Shown piece after piece: positions 22,141 through 32,851 of a stretch of DNA of 64,000 bases (position 1 is the stretch's first letter; every line of letters begins with the position of its first letter). Under the pieces are notes generated by a model. That model was not told where the DNA came from and made no database searches. It saw only the letters and a program-made list of their open reading frames with translations. Origin of the DNA: Eretmocerus hayati (taxonomy: Eukaryota; Arthropoda; Insecta; Hymenoptera; Aphelinidae); the NCBI GenBank assembly GCA_029851415.1, contig CM056743.1, positions 63,642,186 to 63,706,185 of the forward strand. Direction: 5' to 3'. Made by a program: the position numbers and the translations under genes.

Positions 22141-22336
22141 CAGCGAATAGTAACACGTGCGCTTGTCATTCGCGGAGAGTAACACAAACGCGTACCACCG
22201 GCGAAAAGTATCACTTGGCGCTTGTCGCCGACGAAAAGTATCACATAGCGCGTACCACCGACGAAGAGTATCACTTAGCGTTTGACGCCGACGAAGAGTT
22301 TTACATCGAGCTTGTCAGCGACGAAAAGTATCACCT
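22141..22336. repeat. 30-bp minisatellite, about 6.5 units
   Basis: Units such as CGACGAAAAGTATCACATAG plus ten more bases repeat every 30 bp (one unit is 28 bp). Units alternate between a GCGCTTGTC and a GCGCGTACC ending. The last 130 bases are open in one plus-strand frame as a 10-residue repeat with DEKYH or DEEYH, but stops and an out-of-phase unit upstream argue against a gene. Confidence 0.85.
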
Positions 22337-22950
22337 CTGCTGACTCTTGAATGATTCTCGGAAAATTTTAGTACCGCTTGAACAAGTTACTGTAGACTAG
22401 TGGTATCAACTGCCTATCCCTGTGCATCTTGAACGTAATCAATGGATTCTTGATTAATTCTCAGTACGTTTTGTACTGATTCGGGACACTGAATAAGATG
22501 CTGTGTAGTTTTTGCGCGCTGTCGCTCTTGCTTCGTGCGGCATAATAGGAGAATAACACACGATGCGTATTCGCATGTTCGTTCTATCCAGATAACGGAT
22601 AGATCCTGATTCTCGGTGTTCATACAAGTTATCATTCAAAGGTGATATTCCTTTATGACAGATACGACGGAAATGTATACTTCACTCATAATATATTTGT
22701 TCCATGTCAGTTATTGTCGATTTGAGACAATGAACGCACAGTATTGCTGCTACTAGTCAATACTGAGCTTTTACAGAACTGCGTTCTCAGCGTTTTTTGC
22801 AGATTTTGTAGATACATGATTTTGATGGCGCAACGTTGCAGCGGGCTTCGAGCGTACTCGAACTATGATCTCTCGCGTATTTTGACCTGCTTAAATCGAT
22901 CGCGGTACTCCAAGGAAGCTAGGATGTGTTCGAATCGATGGATCGTTTGA
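22337..22950. other. No gene seen
   Basis: Short ORFs only. Nothing recognisable, and no repeat structure found. Confidence 0.4.
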
Positions 22951-23069
22951 AATCAGCTTGATTTTTTGAGTTGCTATCAGCAAAATTTGCCTGATTTTGC
23001 AATAAATCTCCGAATGCTCACAAATTCGACCAGGAAGATCCTCTCATAACTCACGAGGGCGTATTCTCT

Positions 23070-23660
23070 TCGTTTTCATGTATACAATGAGGGAAAGTCA
23101 TTTGCAATAGCCCAAGAACAGATGGGACCAGAATGCATGTACTATTCTGAAAGACGCGTTCTGAGCATTATCTGGAAAAGGCTCAAGCCTCCTCGTAGTG
23201 AGTCAAATCTTGAGTATTTTTCCCTACGGCTCTCAGAAACTGTTTCCTGCGTAGATCTGTTTTGTTACCATGACACGATATCTAGAATTCCGGAGATCCA
23301 TACTTTGGTAGTATCAAGTGAACTTCGATAAATCATTAAGATCCTGTCTATCATGTTTACATCGTTTTCCATCCCAAGCTTATAGGGGCAGTTCAATAGT
23401 TCCATTCCGAAAGCAACTGGATCGAAGCATCCGGAGTTAGATGTCCCATTTGGGTGCGATTGAAAGGGATCATTTAAATGATTTAAAAGGTACATACGTT
23501 AGACAAGGGAACTCAGAAATCGACTCATTATGAGGAGGCTTGAGCTCACCTAAAATAATGCTTCAAACGCCTTCTTCGTTGTGAGATATATACGATGGCC
23601 TAGTCTAGTTTGGGCTATTGTAAATATTTCTTCCTCATTGTATACATGAAAACAAAAAAA
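23070..23660. repeat. Inner foldback 1
   Basis: GTTTTCATGTATACAATGAGG (about 23076) pairs with its inverse near 23650, and GGCTCAAGCCTCCTCGTAGTG (about 23180) pairs with an inverse near 23540. The centre is unpaired. Confidence 0.65.
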
Positions 23661-23716
23661 GTACGTCCTCGTGATATCATAAGTGATTTTGGTAGATTTT
23701 TTCGTCCTTGATGGTT

Positions 23717-24218
23717 AATATACGGGTTGAATATTTGGTCTCGTCGATCTTGAAGAACGGTGGGGAACTAAATAAATTCCCAAAATTTCATGATGGAAAT
23801 TTTATTGCAACGTTTCGTCCACTAGGTATTGTGGACCTCATCAGGCTTCAGGTTTGTTATTCTTTAGATCGTCATGATATTTTGAACGATCTTGTAATGG
23901 AGCACAGACATAACGTCTAGCTCCTGTCAATACAAGTAAATAGAGTGAGTCCCTCTATTTACTTGTATTAGTTTGTTGTAGAGAGACTCACTCTATTTAC
24001 TTGTATTGACAGGAGCTAGACGTCATGTCTGTGCTCCATTACAAGATCGTTCAAAATATCATAACGATCTAAAGAATAACAAACCTGAAGCCTGATGAGG
24101 TCCACAATACCTAGTGGACAAAACGTTGCAATAAAATTTCCATCATGAAATTTTGGGAATTTATTAAGTTCCCCACCGTCCTTCAAGATCGACGAGACCA
24201 AATATTCAACTCGTATAC
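23717..24218. repeat. Inner foldback 2, 235-bp near-perfect arms
   Basis: Arms 23717-23951 and 23985-24218 differ at only a few bases. The 33-bp spacer contains a direct copy of CTCTATTTACTTGTATT, also present at the start of the right arm. Both arms encode the same 60-codon ORF in opposite orientation (with LNKFPKFHDGNFIATF), which follows automatically from the palindrome. Confidence 0.9.
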
Positions 24219-24332
24219 GTCCTCGTGAGTTATGGAAGTATCTTCCTGGTTGATTTCGTGAGCATTCGGAGATTCATTGCAAAATCAGGCAAATTTTGCT
24301 GATAGGAACTCAAAAAATCAGCTTGTCCATCA

Positions 24333-24962
24333 TTTCGAACACATCCAAGCTTTCGTACAAGCTCAGTATTTCGCAATTCCAACAAATTCCTGATGGCTCG
24401 GTGCGAAACTGGCTTCGGATCCGGTTTCTACGTCAAAAAATGCACAAAAAAGTCATTGTCTGGTCAATGCACTATCCATGACCCACAGTTTTGTTGTCCA
24501 GTGGAATAAGTCTCCCTCCAAAACCACGTAATTCAGCACTATCCTTATGACCCTGTTTCTACGGTTGTAATCGTAGCGGTCAATCCCATTCGAGTCCCAA
24601 CTTTTCTAGAATGGTTTTAGACGTAAAATTTAACGAGGAATCCGATAAAAATATTGATTTTGGGATAAAATTAGGTTGAAGGGCCGAAAAACTGTTTTTA
24701 TGCAAAAAAACTACTTTTTTGAGGTTATGGTGACCTCTTCCTGATTTGAAAGTATTTTTTCCGTGAAATTCAGCTTTTATACGTCGAAATGTGTGCTTGA
24801 AAAAATTTTTAAATTGGTCTTACTTCTGCGAAAAATCAATTAAAAAATGAAAAAGTCGATTTTTTTCAAATTCTAAAAACGAAAATAGCGCACCAAGCCC
24901 GTACGAATGAACTCTGGGACCTATGGACTATGCTTTTCATCTTCTTTTATCGTCTCCAACAT
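24333..24962. other. No gene seen
   Basis: AT-rich sequence with no ORF over 65 codons and no repeat that I can identify. Confidence 0.4.
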
Positions 24963-25215
24963 GTACACTTGGCGGTGGTTGATTCTTTCCGACGTCCCGA
25001 CCGATTATGCCGATCACAACAATGAGTTGTGAGTGAGGTTTTCGGCGCGCGTGCGCAGCAATCCAACTCTAAATGATTTTTGGCATGCTCCGTCGTCGAA
25101 AGTCATCAGACTGAGATTGCTGCGCTCGCGCGCCGAAAACCTCACTCACATTTTATTGTTGTGATCGGCATACTCAGTTGGGACGTCAGAAAGAATCAAC
25201 TACCGCCAAGTGTAC
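24963..25215. mobile_element. 253-bp foldback MITE
   Basis: Arms of about 100 bp (24963-25063 and 25118-25215) start GTACACTTGGCGGTGGTTGA and contain GAGTGAGGTTTTCGGCGCGC. The spacer is about 55 bp. No clear target duplication was found. Confidence 0.7.
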
Positions 25216-25900
25216 CTAAAGTTACAGAAAAACCCCTAACCATCGACCAAAATTCTGGTGATAATAAAAAGAATGACTCCGGAATGTTTTGTCCTTCTGC
25301 CGAAAGCATCTCAATATTTGAAAATCTCACTCTAAACATGGATAAACAGTTTAGGTGAATGCATAAAAAGTGTATGAGCTTGAGAACAGGAGTAATGATT
25401 TTTCATCGAAATGGAGTGACAGACCGTCCAATGCGTGTCATGGCTGAGTACATTGACGTAAATCTTCCTGAAAGAGAAAAATTAGAACTTCGAATCATGA
25501 GAAACATGCCTGCAAAGTCACAGAACCTGCTGTAGTACGCTAAAACCACGAGAGCTTAACGAATTTTGAGAGTTGGACCGAGTAACAAGTCATTTTGTTG
25601 ATTTTCGGGTATTTTCTTGCACTTGAGCGGCTCTAGTATCTATTCACATCCACCAATCCCCTTCAAATTTGGTGTCCGCTCTCAGGACATCCAAACAAAG
25701 AAAATTTGACTGGTTAGGTCTTATCTCACGTCACACAGCCCAAATGATAGCAGAAGTCGAAAGTTTCTGGAATTTCCTCACTTGTCGTTCTCATTCAGAT
25801 ATTTTGGCTTGGAAGAAAGTGGCACCACATTTTTCACATGTTTTCAAGGTCTAACAGTCACATAGAACCCATTTTAAACGTGTGCGATGAAAAATTCGTT
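25216..25900. other. Coding-like relic, unidentified
   Basis: At about 25378-25533 the plus strand reads a frame with MAEYIDVNLPEREKLELRIM and a following MPAKSQNLL before a stop. Composition is protein-like but I recognise no family. The rest has no gene signal. Confidence 0.3.
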
Positions 25901-25904
25901 TCCT

Positions 25905-26680
25905 AAAGTACCGATCAAAAGTTCTCGATGGGTGATCTCTCAAGTACCCTGACTTGCAACAGCAATAAGTCGAGTTCTATGCGTCGTACGGGAATTTTTG
26001 AAAGAGTATTTTAAAGAGCAGAAGAAATACTAACTTTGACTGAGTTTGATGGATTCTTGTCGAATATTCTTGAAGGTCCTCACGCTGATAAAAGAATAGA
26101 ATATCTGAAAAATTCTCCCTTTCATTGAGACACCTGCAGTTTCAATGCGAATGAAGATATGGCAGTTTCGGGAGAAGCATCTTCTAGAGCGGAAAAGATG
26201 CTATGTGTGGCCATTTTCTCATTATTTTCCACGTATCGCATGTGAGAACGAACGAGCTGTCTAGAGGCCCAAAATGACTGTTCATCACCGGAAACGGCAC
26301 ACAGAACGGTGAAAATGATTTTGGGAATTTGAACAGATCGCACGTCTCCATACACGGGACGTAAGCAATAATCAAAAAATGGTTACACATAGCATTTTTT
26401 CCGCTCTACGAGATGCTATTTCTAGAATTGCCGTACCTTCATCCGCATCAAAACTGCAGATGTCTCAATGAAAGTAAAGATTCTCCAGTTTCCCTATTTT
26501 TTGATCAGCACGTAGATTCTTCAAAAATATTCGATAAAAATCATCCAAACCCATTAAAAGTAAGTATTTTTTCTGCTTTCCAAGATGCTTCTCTTGAAAT
26601 GTCCCATAGAACTCGACTTATTGCTTTTGCAAGTCAGGGTACTCGAGGGACACCCATCGAGGACCTTTGAATGGTACTGT
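25905..26680. repeat. Foldback with ~290-bp diverged arms
   Basis: Blocks at 25920-26210 recur inverted at 26398-26680. Examples are ACTGCAGGTGTCTCAATGAAAG (inverted left against right) and AGTACCCTGACTTGCAA with AAGTCGAGTTCTA. The plus-strand ORF at 26413-26670 lies in the right arm and is mirrored in the left arm, so it may be a relic of a duplicated gene fragment. Confidence 0.65.
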
Positions 26681-26689
26681 ATTTCGGAG

Positions 26690-27380
26690 GGTCAATAGTT
26701 AAAAGATCCATATGCTTTGTTCCAAAATATGACGTCACGTGATTCCTCTGAATTCGGTCTCTCCGGAAATTGGTCTTCAAGATAATCTTGCTTCAATAGT
26801 GGTGCATTCAATCACAACTCTGTGCACAGTTGCGAGAAATAGTATACGCAACACGTGCAAGGAGTTCCCGCACTCGTTTGTCAACTTGTGCGGAAATTGA
26901 CCTTCTTGCACTTGTTGCTGATATACTATTCCGTGATCTTCAGCATGCTTTCCCCCAAATTGAGTGACGAAACGCATTGGAGATCTCAGTAATCAACTGA
27001 ATCTGTCTATCATCCATCAATCTCTCAGGGTACCGAGTACCGTCTCAACTCAGTATTTTACTGAAACAGTAGCACAATGTTGTGATCTTCTGAAAGATTA
27101 ATGGATACGATCCCTTGCGAATTTGTTGGATGACATTTAGTTGCATTTTCAAGATCTTCGCCATCAGTCTACTGATGATAGTGCTTCCGAATTACCTGTG
27201 ACGATTAAGTACCGATCAACAGGGCGAGCTCAGTCGGAACTGCGATCTTAGGGCAAAAGGTTGAGCAGAGAAATCGTGCGATGTGAGGTTCTCATATCTC
27301 TCCGATCCTCTCTTACCATCTTTGGTTACGAAACCGATAATGTTGGGAAGATCCTCGATAGAACACAACGACGCAATGAT
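26690..27380. other. No gene identified
   Basis: Short ORFs on both strands. It may include the upstream part of the BRO1-like relic, but I could not align it to the family. Confidence 0.3.
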
Positions 27381-27385
27381 GTCTC

Positions 27386-27850
27386 GTGATCTCTGGAACT
27401 TATGAATGTTTCGATGTGTTTCAGCTCGCAGTGAAGATGTTCAAAGAATCCCAGATAAAATCGAGTAAACTTCCTTTCACGAAAGTTTATTGCATTAGAA
27501 CATCGCATCGCTTGGATGAGATCACGAAGGACAATGATTTCATCTATCACGAGAGAATTCCCGATCATAAAGATGTACCACCGATTAGTAAAGCAAATGT
27601 TGCAAAACCGTTAGCCATTCCTGAGAAGTTCAGCTGTGATTTTGAAGGTAAGGTCCTCCTGAGTCATTAAATACCATGATGAATGGATCATAGAAGAGAT
27701 GGCGTAACTTGTGAATGGGGGAGATTGCCCGTGGAGGGAAAATGATGTCTTCAGATTACTTAGCTAACAGATTTTGAGGTGCTCCAAGCAATATGTGATG
27801 GATGGGTTGCCAAGAGCCATCACGGATGAATTGATCGATTGATTGGACTC
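27386..27850 (+). pseudogene. BRO1-domain (ALIX-like) gene fragment
   Basis: The frame 27386-27670 contains NDFIYHERIPDHKDVPPISK, followed by a segment with AKPLAIPEKFS. This closely follows the end of the BRO1 domain in ALIX/PDCD6IP and HD-PTP, where NDFIYHE..P is followed by P.I.KA....KP. After a stop, another frame near 27810 reads LPRAITDELID, which matches the ALIX segment LPAAIED. ALIX proteins act in ESCRT-dependent membrane budding. Only about 150 codons can be seen, with stops and frameshifts and no upstream BRO1 part, so this is a broken copy or an isolated exon. The ALIX assignment over HD-PTP is moderate. Confidence 0.5.
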
Positions 27851-29640
27851 TTTTATTGAGGCCATGCGGTAGAACCCTATGTGGCTACGTTGTGAATATA
27901 TACAGAAATGTTCCACAATTGAAGCTATGATCATTAAGTAATTGTATTATCCACTTGCAGTAGTAGATTCTTTGTGTGATACATACCAAATATATGTCTG
28001 TAGTATGTACATCCCCAGTGTGAAACGTGCAAAGTTTCTGACATATGCCTGATAACGAAGTCGCTAAAGAACTATCAAATAGATGGATATAAGAATAACA
28101 TAGGTGTCACTCATCTGGAATGATATGAAATTATATGCGGTGGACTGCTCTTTACATGAGACCAGAGCTATGTGCATTCGACCTCGAGTTGTGGGAAAAA
28201 TCATTTGTGGAACGTCAAGGGAATATAATGAATTTGCATCCATCCTAATAGAAACTGGCAGTTGACTTACGATATACTCGGGGGAGGCGATTGATATCCC
28301 CCCGAGAATGTATTGGGATGAGCAGTAATTATTTTCAAAAGCGCATGCATACGATACTATTCCGTACAGTCGAGTGCAAGTATTTCAGGTCTTCAGCTCT
28401 TGTACATGCAATACGAAGGACTTTGTATACGGGACGTAGACGAAGTGCGGTTACATCGGCTCTCTTTCACCAGCTCTGAATATGGAGTGCGCAGTTGTGC
28501 CGTAGAGTGATGAAACACGAGAAATGATCGTGTCTCGTGCAACAGTGGAGGATAGTTTCACTTTTAGATCGTGAGTGGAAGAGGAGTTTGAACCGAATCA
28601 CGTGGTTTCTCAAAAGTTGTACTCAATTTATGAGGCGTCCATTCACAATACAACCGACTCGAGAAATAATGAATGTAGTAGAATTAATTGGTATTTCTTG
28701 TCAGATTGGTTCATTGCTCAATCGTGACGTTTCGATTATTAGATTACGATCTTCTTCAGGTTGAGGAGAATATATACATAATATAATACATCGACAATTC
28801 GAAAATTTCACACACATACATGAATTCATCGCACAATTTTCACCTCAAAATCTTATTCATCACACTGAAGGATCAATCCAACCAATCCATCGTTGGAGGC
28901 GTTCAGAATATCATAGAATACTACTTTCCATCAAACCGTTAAACATTTGTCTATTGTCTACAAAAAGAAGCTGCTGCGTGAATAGCTTCAAGGCCATGCT
29001 GTAACCGTGCAAGCTAAATTTTGTTTCCAGTATTCTCGAATTCTCTTGCGATTTGGGTTGAACGACATTTTGAATGGCTCAACTCGTCGTTTAGCTCAAA
29101 TCGTAGAAGAATTCGAGAATACTTGGAACAAAAGTGTGTGTATATCATAGAGTAGGATGTACCAGATGCATAGTGGTTCCAACTTTTCTGCAATAATCTA
29201 ATGATTCGGGCTGAACGTTATGTTGTCGAGTTTAGATTGGACAATAACAATAAACAGACAACTCATTCCAAACTCTGTACCATTGAAATTTTCACATGAG
29301 CGGTGAATGAAACTTCACGGCCGTGCTGCATGGCTCCCGCATGCTCTCAAAGTATACTTATCATCACAGATCATTTGACTTGCAGAGAATTACTCTATGA
29401 GAGTGGTTCTTGATCCCTCACTCAATGGGACAGATAATGACTTAATTTTATCGCGGTCGACAGGATGTTACGTCGATCTATTTTCAAAGCAGACTGGATG
29501 ATTGAAAACAACCATGAGTTACCACGGTCAGGAAGGTGTCGTTGTTATCGATAGTGACGCTGCAGTGATCTGATTATCTGATATATTATAGCTAAGATCC
29601 ATTCAAGAGTGCAGATTTGAACTGATCTCTCGAGTGCTTG
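27851..29640. other. Decayed coding-like sequence, unidentified
   Basis: ORFs of 60-75 codons at 28291-28479 and 28537-28764 lack recognisable motifs. Near 28570-28680 a frame with EEEFEPNHVVSQKLYSIYE is protein-like but interrupted. No repeats or splice-bounded exons were found. Confidence 0.3.
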
Positions 29641-29653
29641 TGAATGTTTTTAG

Positions 29654-29738
29654 ACCATTAAGGTCTCCCCTTCTGTTCATAGTATTTGGATATCTTTTAT
29701 CATCCAAATACTATCATCAGAAGGGAAACCTTAATGGT
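29654..29738. mobile_element. 85-bp hairpin MITE
   Basis: The arms read ACCATTAAGGTCTCCCCTTCTG on the left and its near-complement on the right and extend about 38 bp each, with ATCCAAATACTAT next to the loop. It lies just before the LINE remnant. Confidence 0.65.
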
Positions 29739-29754
29739 GTAAATAATTCCCCTG

Positions 29755-31357
29755 TACGTACTCTCCCTATGAATGGACCGCTCGATAGCCCTTTAGGAAG
29801 TAATACTTCCTGTATATATTATTCACTGGCAATCAGCCAAATATATTCTCTTGCTGACTTTCCGGATTACAGCTGTCCCGCCTTTTCCACTCTAACTCAT
29901 GGCCACATGAGCGAATCGGCCAACAAAATGAATCGTGCAACTCTCGAGTCCTTCGATTAGTTGGCACCCCTCAAGTCTTCCAATATAATCTCTACTGAAA
30001 AAAAACCTTGGGTGTCAGCTGATATAAGGAATCTTATGAGCCAACGTGACAAACTGTACAACCGTGCTCGGAGAACGCATTCATCAGCCACACTGAAAGC
30101 CTACAGATCTGCCCGTAGAGACGTAACATCAACTCTGGCTAAAGCTGGAAGCAATTACATTTCTGAGGTGGTTCTTGGTGCACTTGACCCCGAATCGCGA
30201 TGGGAAGAATTTCGCAAATTTGGCTTCTTGTCGAGACGCGCTCCTTCGCCTTTCATTCTATTCAACGGTACATCCTTGAATGCTCACTATTCCTCTGTCG
30301 TGCGGAATGCAGCCCCTCTCGAAGAAACCGATATTGAAGCAGTTTGTGCCATGCCCCTTCCTCATAACATTCCAATCTTCGATTCCAAACCCTCTCCTGA
30401 TGATGACATGCTACGTGCTCTTACGTACATTGAGTAAATCTTCAGGTATCGGTTCTGACGAGATCTCATCTACGATGCTTGGAATGTCTTTCCCTGCCCT
30501 TCGGCCTCGCATCATTGGTATTATAAACCATTTCCTAAGCTCGGGCTATTTTCCTGTTTTCCTGAGGAATAGAAGCGCTCGTCGATAACACCCCTGCCAA
30601 AAACAACAGCACCCAAATCACCATCTGACACTCGTGCCGTTGCCCAGATACCCGAAATATCTAAGATCCTCGACCGCGTTGTCCATGAGCAACTCTCCGC
30701 ATACCTATCGTCGACAAAAATCCTCGACCTTCATCAGTGTGGTTTTCGTCCGCTTCATTCCACCCGAACAGCTTTGCTTGGGATACTTGAAAGTGTGCGC
30801 ATGGTCATTGACCAGCGAATGGTCACAAGATCTATCTCATTTGATTTCTCTGAAGCCTTTGATACCTTACCACACAAAATGATACTCACCAAGCTGCGCA
30901 AAATTGGGTGCTCTGATCGTGTAATTCGCTGGTTTGCTAGTTATCTCATGGGTCGTACCCAAGCTGTGCGCTACGAAGATGGCACCCATGGAACCTGGAT
31001 GGATATTAGCGCAAGAGTCTCGCAGGGTAGTGCGCTCGGTCCCCTGCTATTTCTCATCTCCATCAATGACATAGGCCGAGACTACATAGAGAGCGCGCGC
31101 GCGTTTTACCTATGACGATCATGTATAAGAGAGCGCGCGCGCGTGTACTTTTATGCATGACAGCATTGGCAAGACGTGCGCGCGCGCTTCCTATGTAGAC
31201 TCGGCCATACCCCAGGTACTCCGCCATGGCCATCATATGATCTATGCGAACGACACAGGCATTTACATGAATGCTCGCCCAGACAACCTCACCGGGATAG
31301 TGGCTCTCCTGAATCACGCCGCCTATGCAATAGCATTGTGGGCACAGGAGAATGGAC
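29755..31357 (+). pseudogene. CR1-type LINE ORF2, 5' part (endonuclease end and RT)
   Basis: After a stop at about 29958, the frame continues through the linker typical of CR1/Jockey ORF2 (KKPWVSADIRNLMSQRDKLY). RT motifs follow in order: HSTRTALLGILE, SFDFSEAFDTLPHKM, GCSDRVIRWFASYLMGRTQ and RVSQGSALGPLLF. The YADD box reads YANDTGIY, so one catalytic Asp is lost. Frameshifts lie near 30437 and 30580-30770. A 133-bp MITE (31074-31206) interrupts the frame between SINDI and the YAND block. The gene continues at 34850 after a 3.49-kb insertion. The 5' endonuclease part is absent; the element is dead. Confidence 0.8.
31074..31206. mobile_element. 133-bp MITE, TSD ATA, in LINE RT
   Basis: It begins GGCCGAGACTACATAGA and ends CTATGTAGACTCGGCC, flanked by ATA (31071-31073 and 31207-31209). 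The interior is rich in alternating CGCGCG. Removing it with one ATA restores the LINE reading frame, which proves its borders. It shares its TIR with the 836-bp element at 10349-11184. Confidence 0.92.
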
Positions 31358-31511
31358 TAACAAGGGGGACCCACGAAGAGCGGGTCACCAAATCTCACCA
31401 AACTTGTTTCACAGTCTCGTACCACCTAGAATATGAAAATCCAGAGTCACTCCATCAAATGGGCTCCCTGTTTAGAGCTACAAGTAGAAATCTTAGCATT
31501 GTCAGTATACC

Positions 31512-31560
31512 TATATATATATATATATATATATATATACTAGGGGGGGCAAGCCCCCCT
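31512..31560. repeat. (TA)n followed by CTAGGGGGGGC hairpin
   Basis: About 28 bp of TA runs into CTAGGGGGGGCAAGCCCCCC, a 7-bp G/C stem. A similar TATATATTAGGGGGA occurs in the same orientation at 34660-34677. These may be the two ends of a Helitron/Helentron-like unit nested in the TIR element. Confidence 0.5.
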
Positions 31561-31660
31561 GCTCGCTCCGCTCGCCAACCCCCGCTACTCCTGATTATTG
31601 ATTTAAAGGGATGGAGAATCAATAGTCCATCCATAGCAACTTAAGAAGTAATGAAAGTCT

Positions 31661-32851
31661 AGTCAGTTTCATTGATGGTCCTGGAGATTGTGGAAAAACT
31701 TCCTTGTAAAGGTCTCTCATTCAATATTTTTTATCCCAAGAGAAGAAGATTCTGCCAATGGCGTGGACGAGTATTCAGTCGATTTCTTTCACCACGAGGT
31801 ATGACAAGTCATAGATACTTCAGAATACCCTTGGATCTAGAAAGTATTGAGAGTATTTTTTTGAAATCTGATGCCGATGAGAAGAAATTGAGGGAAGCAG
31901 GTGTTATCATCTCGGGTGAAGCATCAATGATTCCCAAAGAAGCGTTGGAGGTGGTGGATAGAACACTCCGTGACGCTTTTTACAATGACTCACCCTTTGG
32001 TCGAATATTGGTGATTTCAGGCGGGGATTTCAGACAAATCCTGCCAGTTTTGACCAATGGGAATAGACATTCTATAATCCAGGAAACTATCACATCGTCA
32101 GCCTTATGGCAATTGTTTAATGTAATGAAGCTGACTAAAAATTTGAGATCTAAGGACCTGATTTTTCCAGCATCCTTCTGGTAGAGGTGAGGGTAGAATT
32201 GATGAAGTGAAAGTGAGACTTGAGCGGAAGAGTAATGATGTACGTAGAACCCATATCCAAAGACATCAATGAAGATATTGCTACGAATAGAGTTGTTCTG
32301 TCATCTCATGAAGAAAATATCATAAAATTGAATAAGATAATCTTGGAAATGTTCGATGGTTCGACTTCATCTTACTAAGCGTTGATCATGTGACTCACAA
32401 AGGTGTAGATCAAACCGAGGAGCACACTCATCTGAAATATCCAACCGAGTTTCGGAATAGAATTAGAGACGGTTTAACTCCACATGGACTTGATTTGAAC
32501 GTAAATGCTATTGTGATGTTGATTTGGAATCTGATGACTCGGAATCTGAGAGTGGCGAAGAGTTTATGTAATGGGGTTCGATTAAAGATTAGGTAATTGT
32601 ATAAGCATAATATTGAAGCGGAAGTGATAAGTGGGGAGAATATGAGGACAATAGTTTTCGTACCCAAGCAAACACTAACCAAGGGTGAGTCTTTCCTGCC
32701 GTTTGTAGTTCACAGGGAACAGCTCCCTGTGGTCTCGGTATTGGCAATGACAATTAATAAGTCTCCACGTGAAAGTTTAGATAAGGTTGATATTTATATG
32801 AAACGGCCGATTCTCTCCAATGGACAGCTTTACGTTGCTCTTCCTCGGTGA
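31661..32851 (+). pseudogene. PIF1-type helicase of Helitron type, decayed
   Basis: The plus strand reads FIDGPGDCGKTSL (Walker A) at about 31668. Then follow ISGEASMIPKEALEVVDR, where the Walker B Asp is Gly, SGGDFRQILPVL (motif III) and KLTKNLRS (motif IV region). After gaps come YPTEFRNRI, GVRLKI and the C-terminal block MTINKSPRESLDKVDIY, then LSNGQLYVALPR. The order and wording match Helitron-associated PIF1 helicases, which unwind DNA during rolling-circle transposition. Stops and frameshifts occur at 32181, 32376 and 32594 among others. No Rep endonuclease part (HUH) was seen. The copy is dead. Confidence 0.85.

Larger units (their letters stand above)
22955..24332. repeat. Nested palindrome, outer inverted repeat
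   Basis: AATCAGCTTGATTTTTTGAG and the following 90 bp (about 22955-23050) recur inverted at about 24237-24330. Inside lie two further inverted repeats: 23070-23660 and 23717-24218. The motif CATAACTCACGAGGACGTA occurs near 23046, and inverted near 23660 and 24225, at the borders of the inner units. This looks like foldback elements inserted into or rearranged within each other. Confidence 0.7.

Noticed and set aside
22141..22336. Regular 30-bp repeats that could suggest a CRISPR array
   Set aside because: Units abut directly with no spacers, and the window is eukaryotic.
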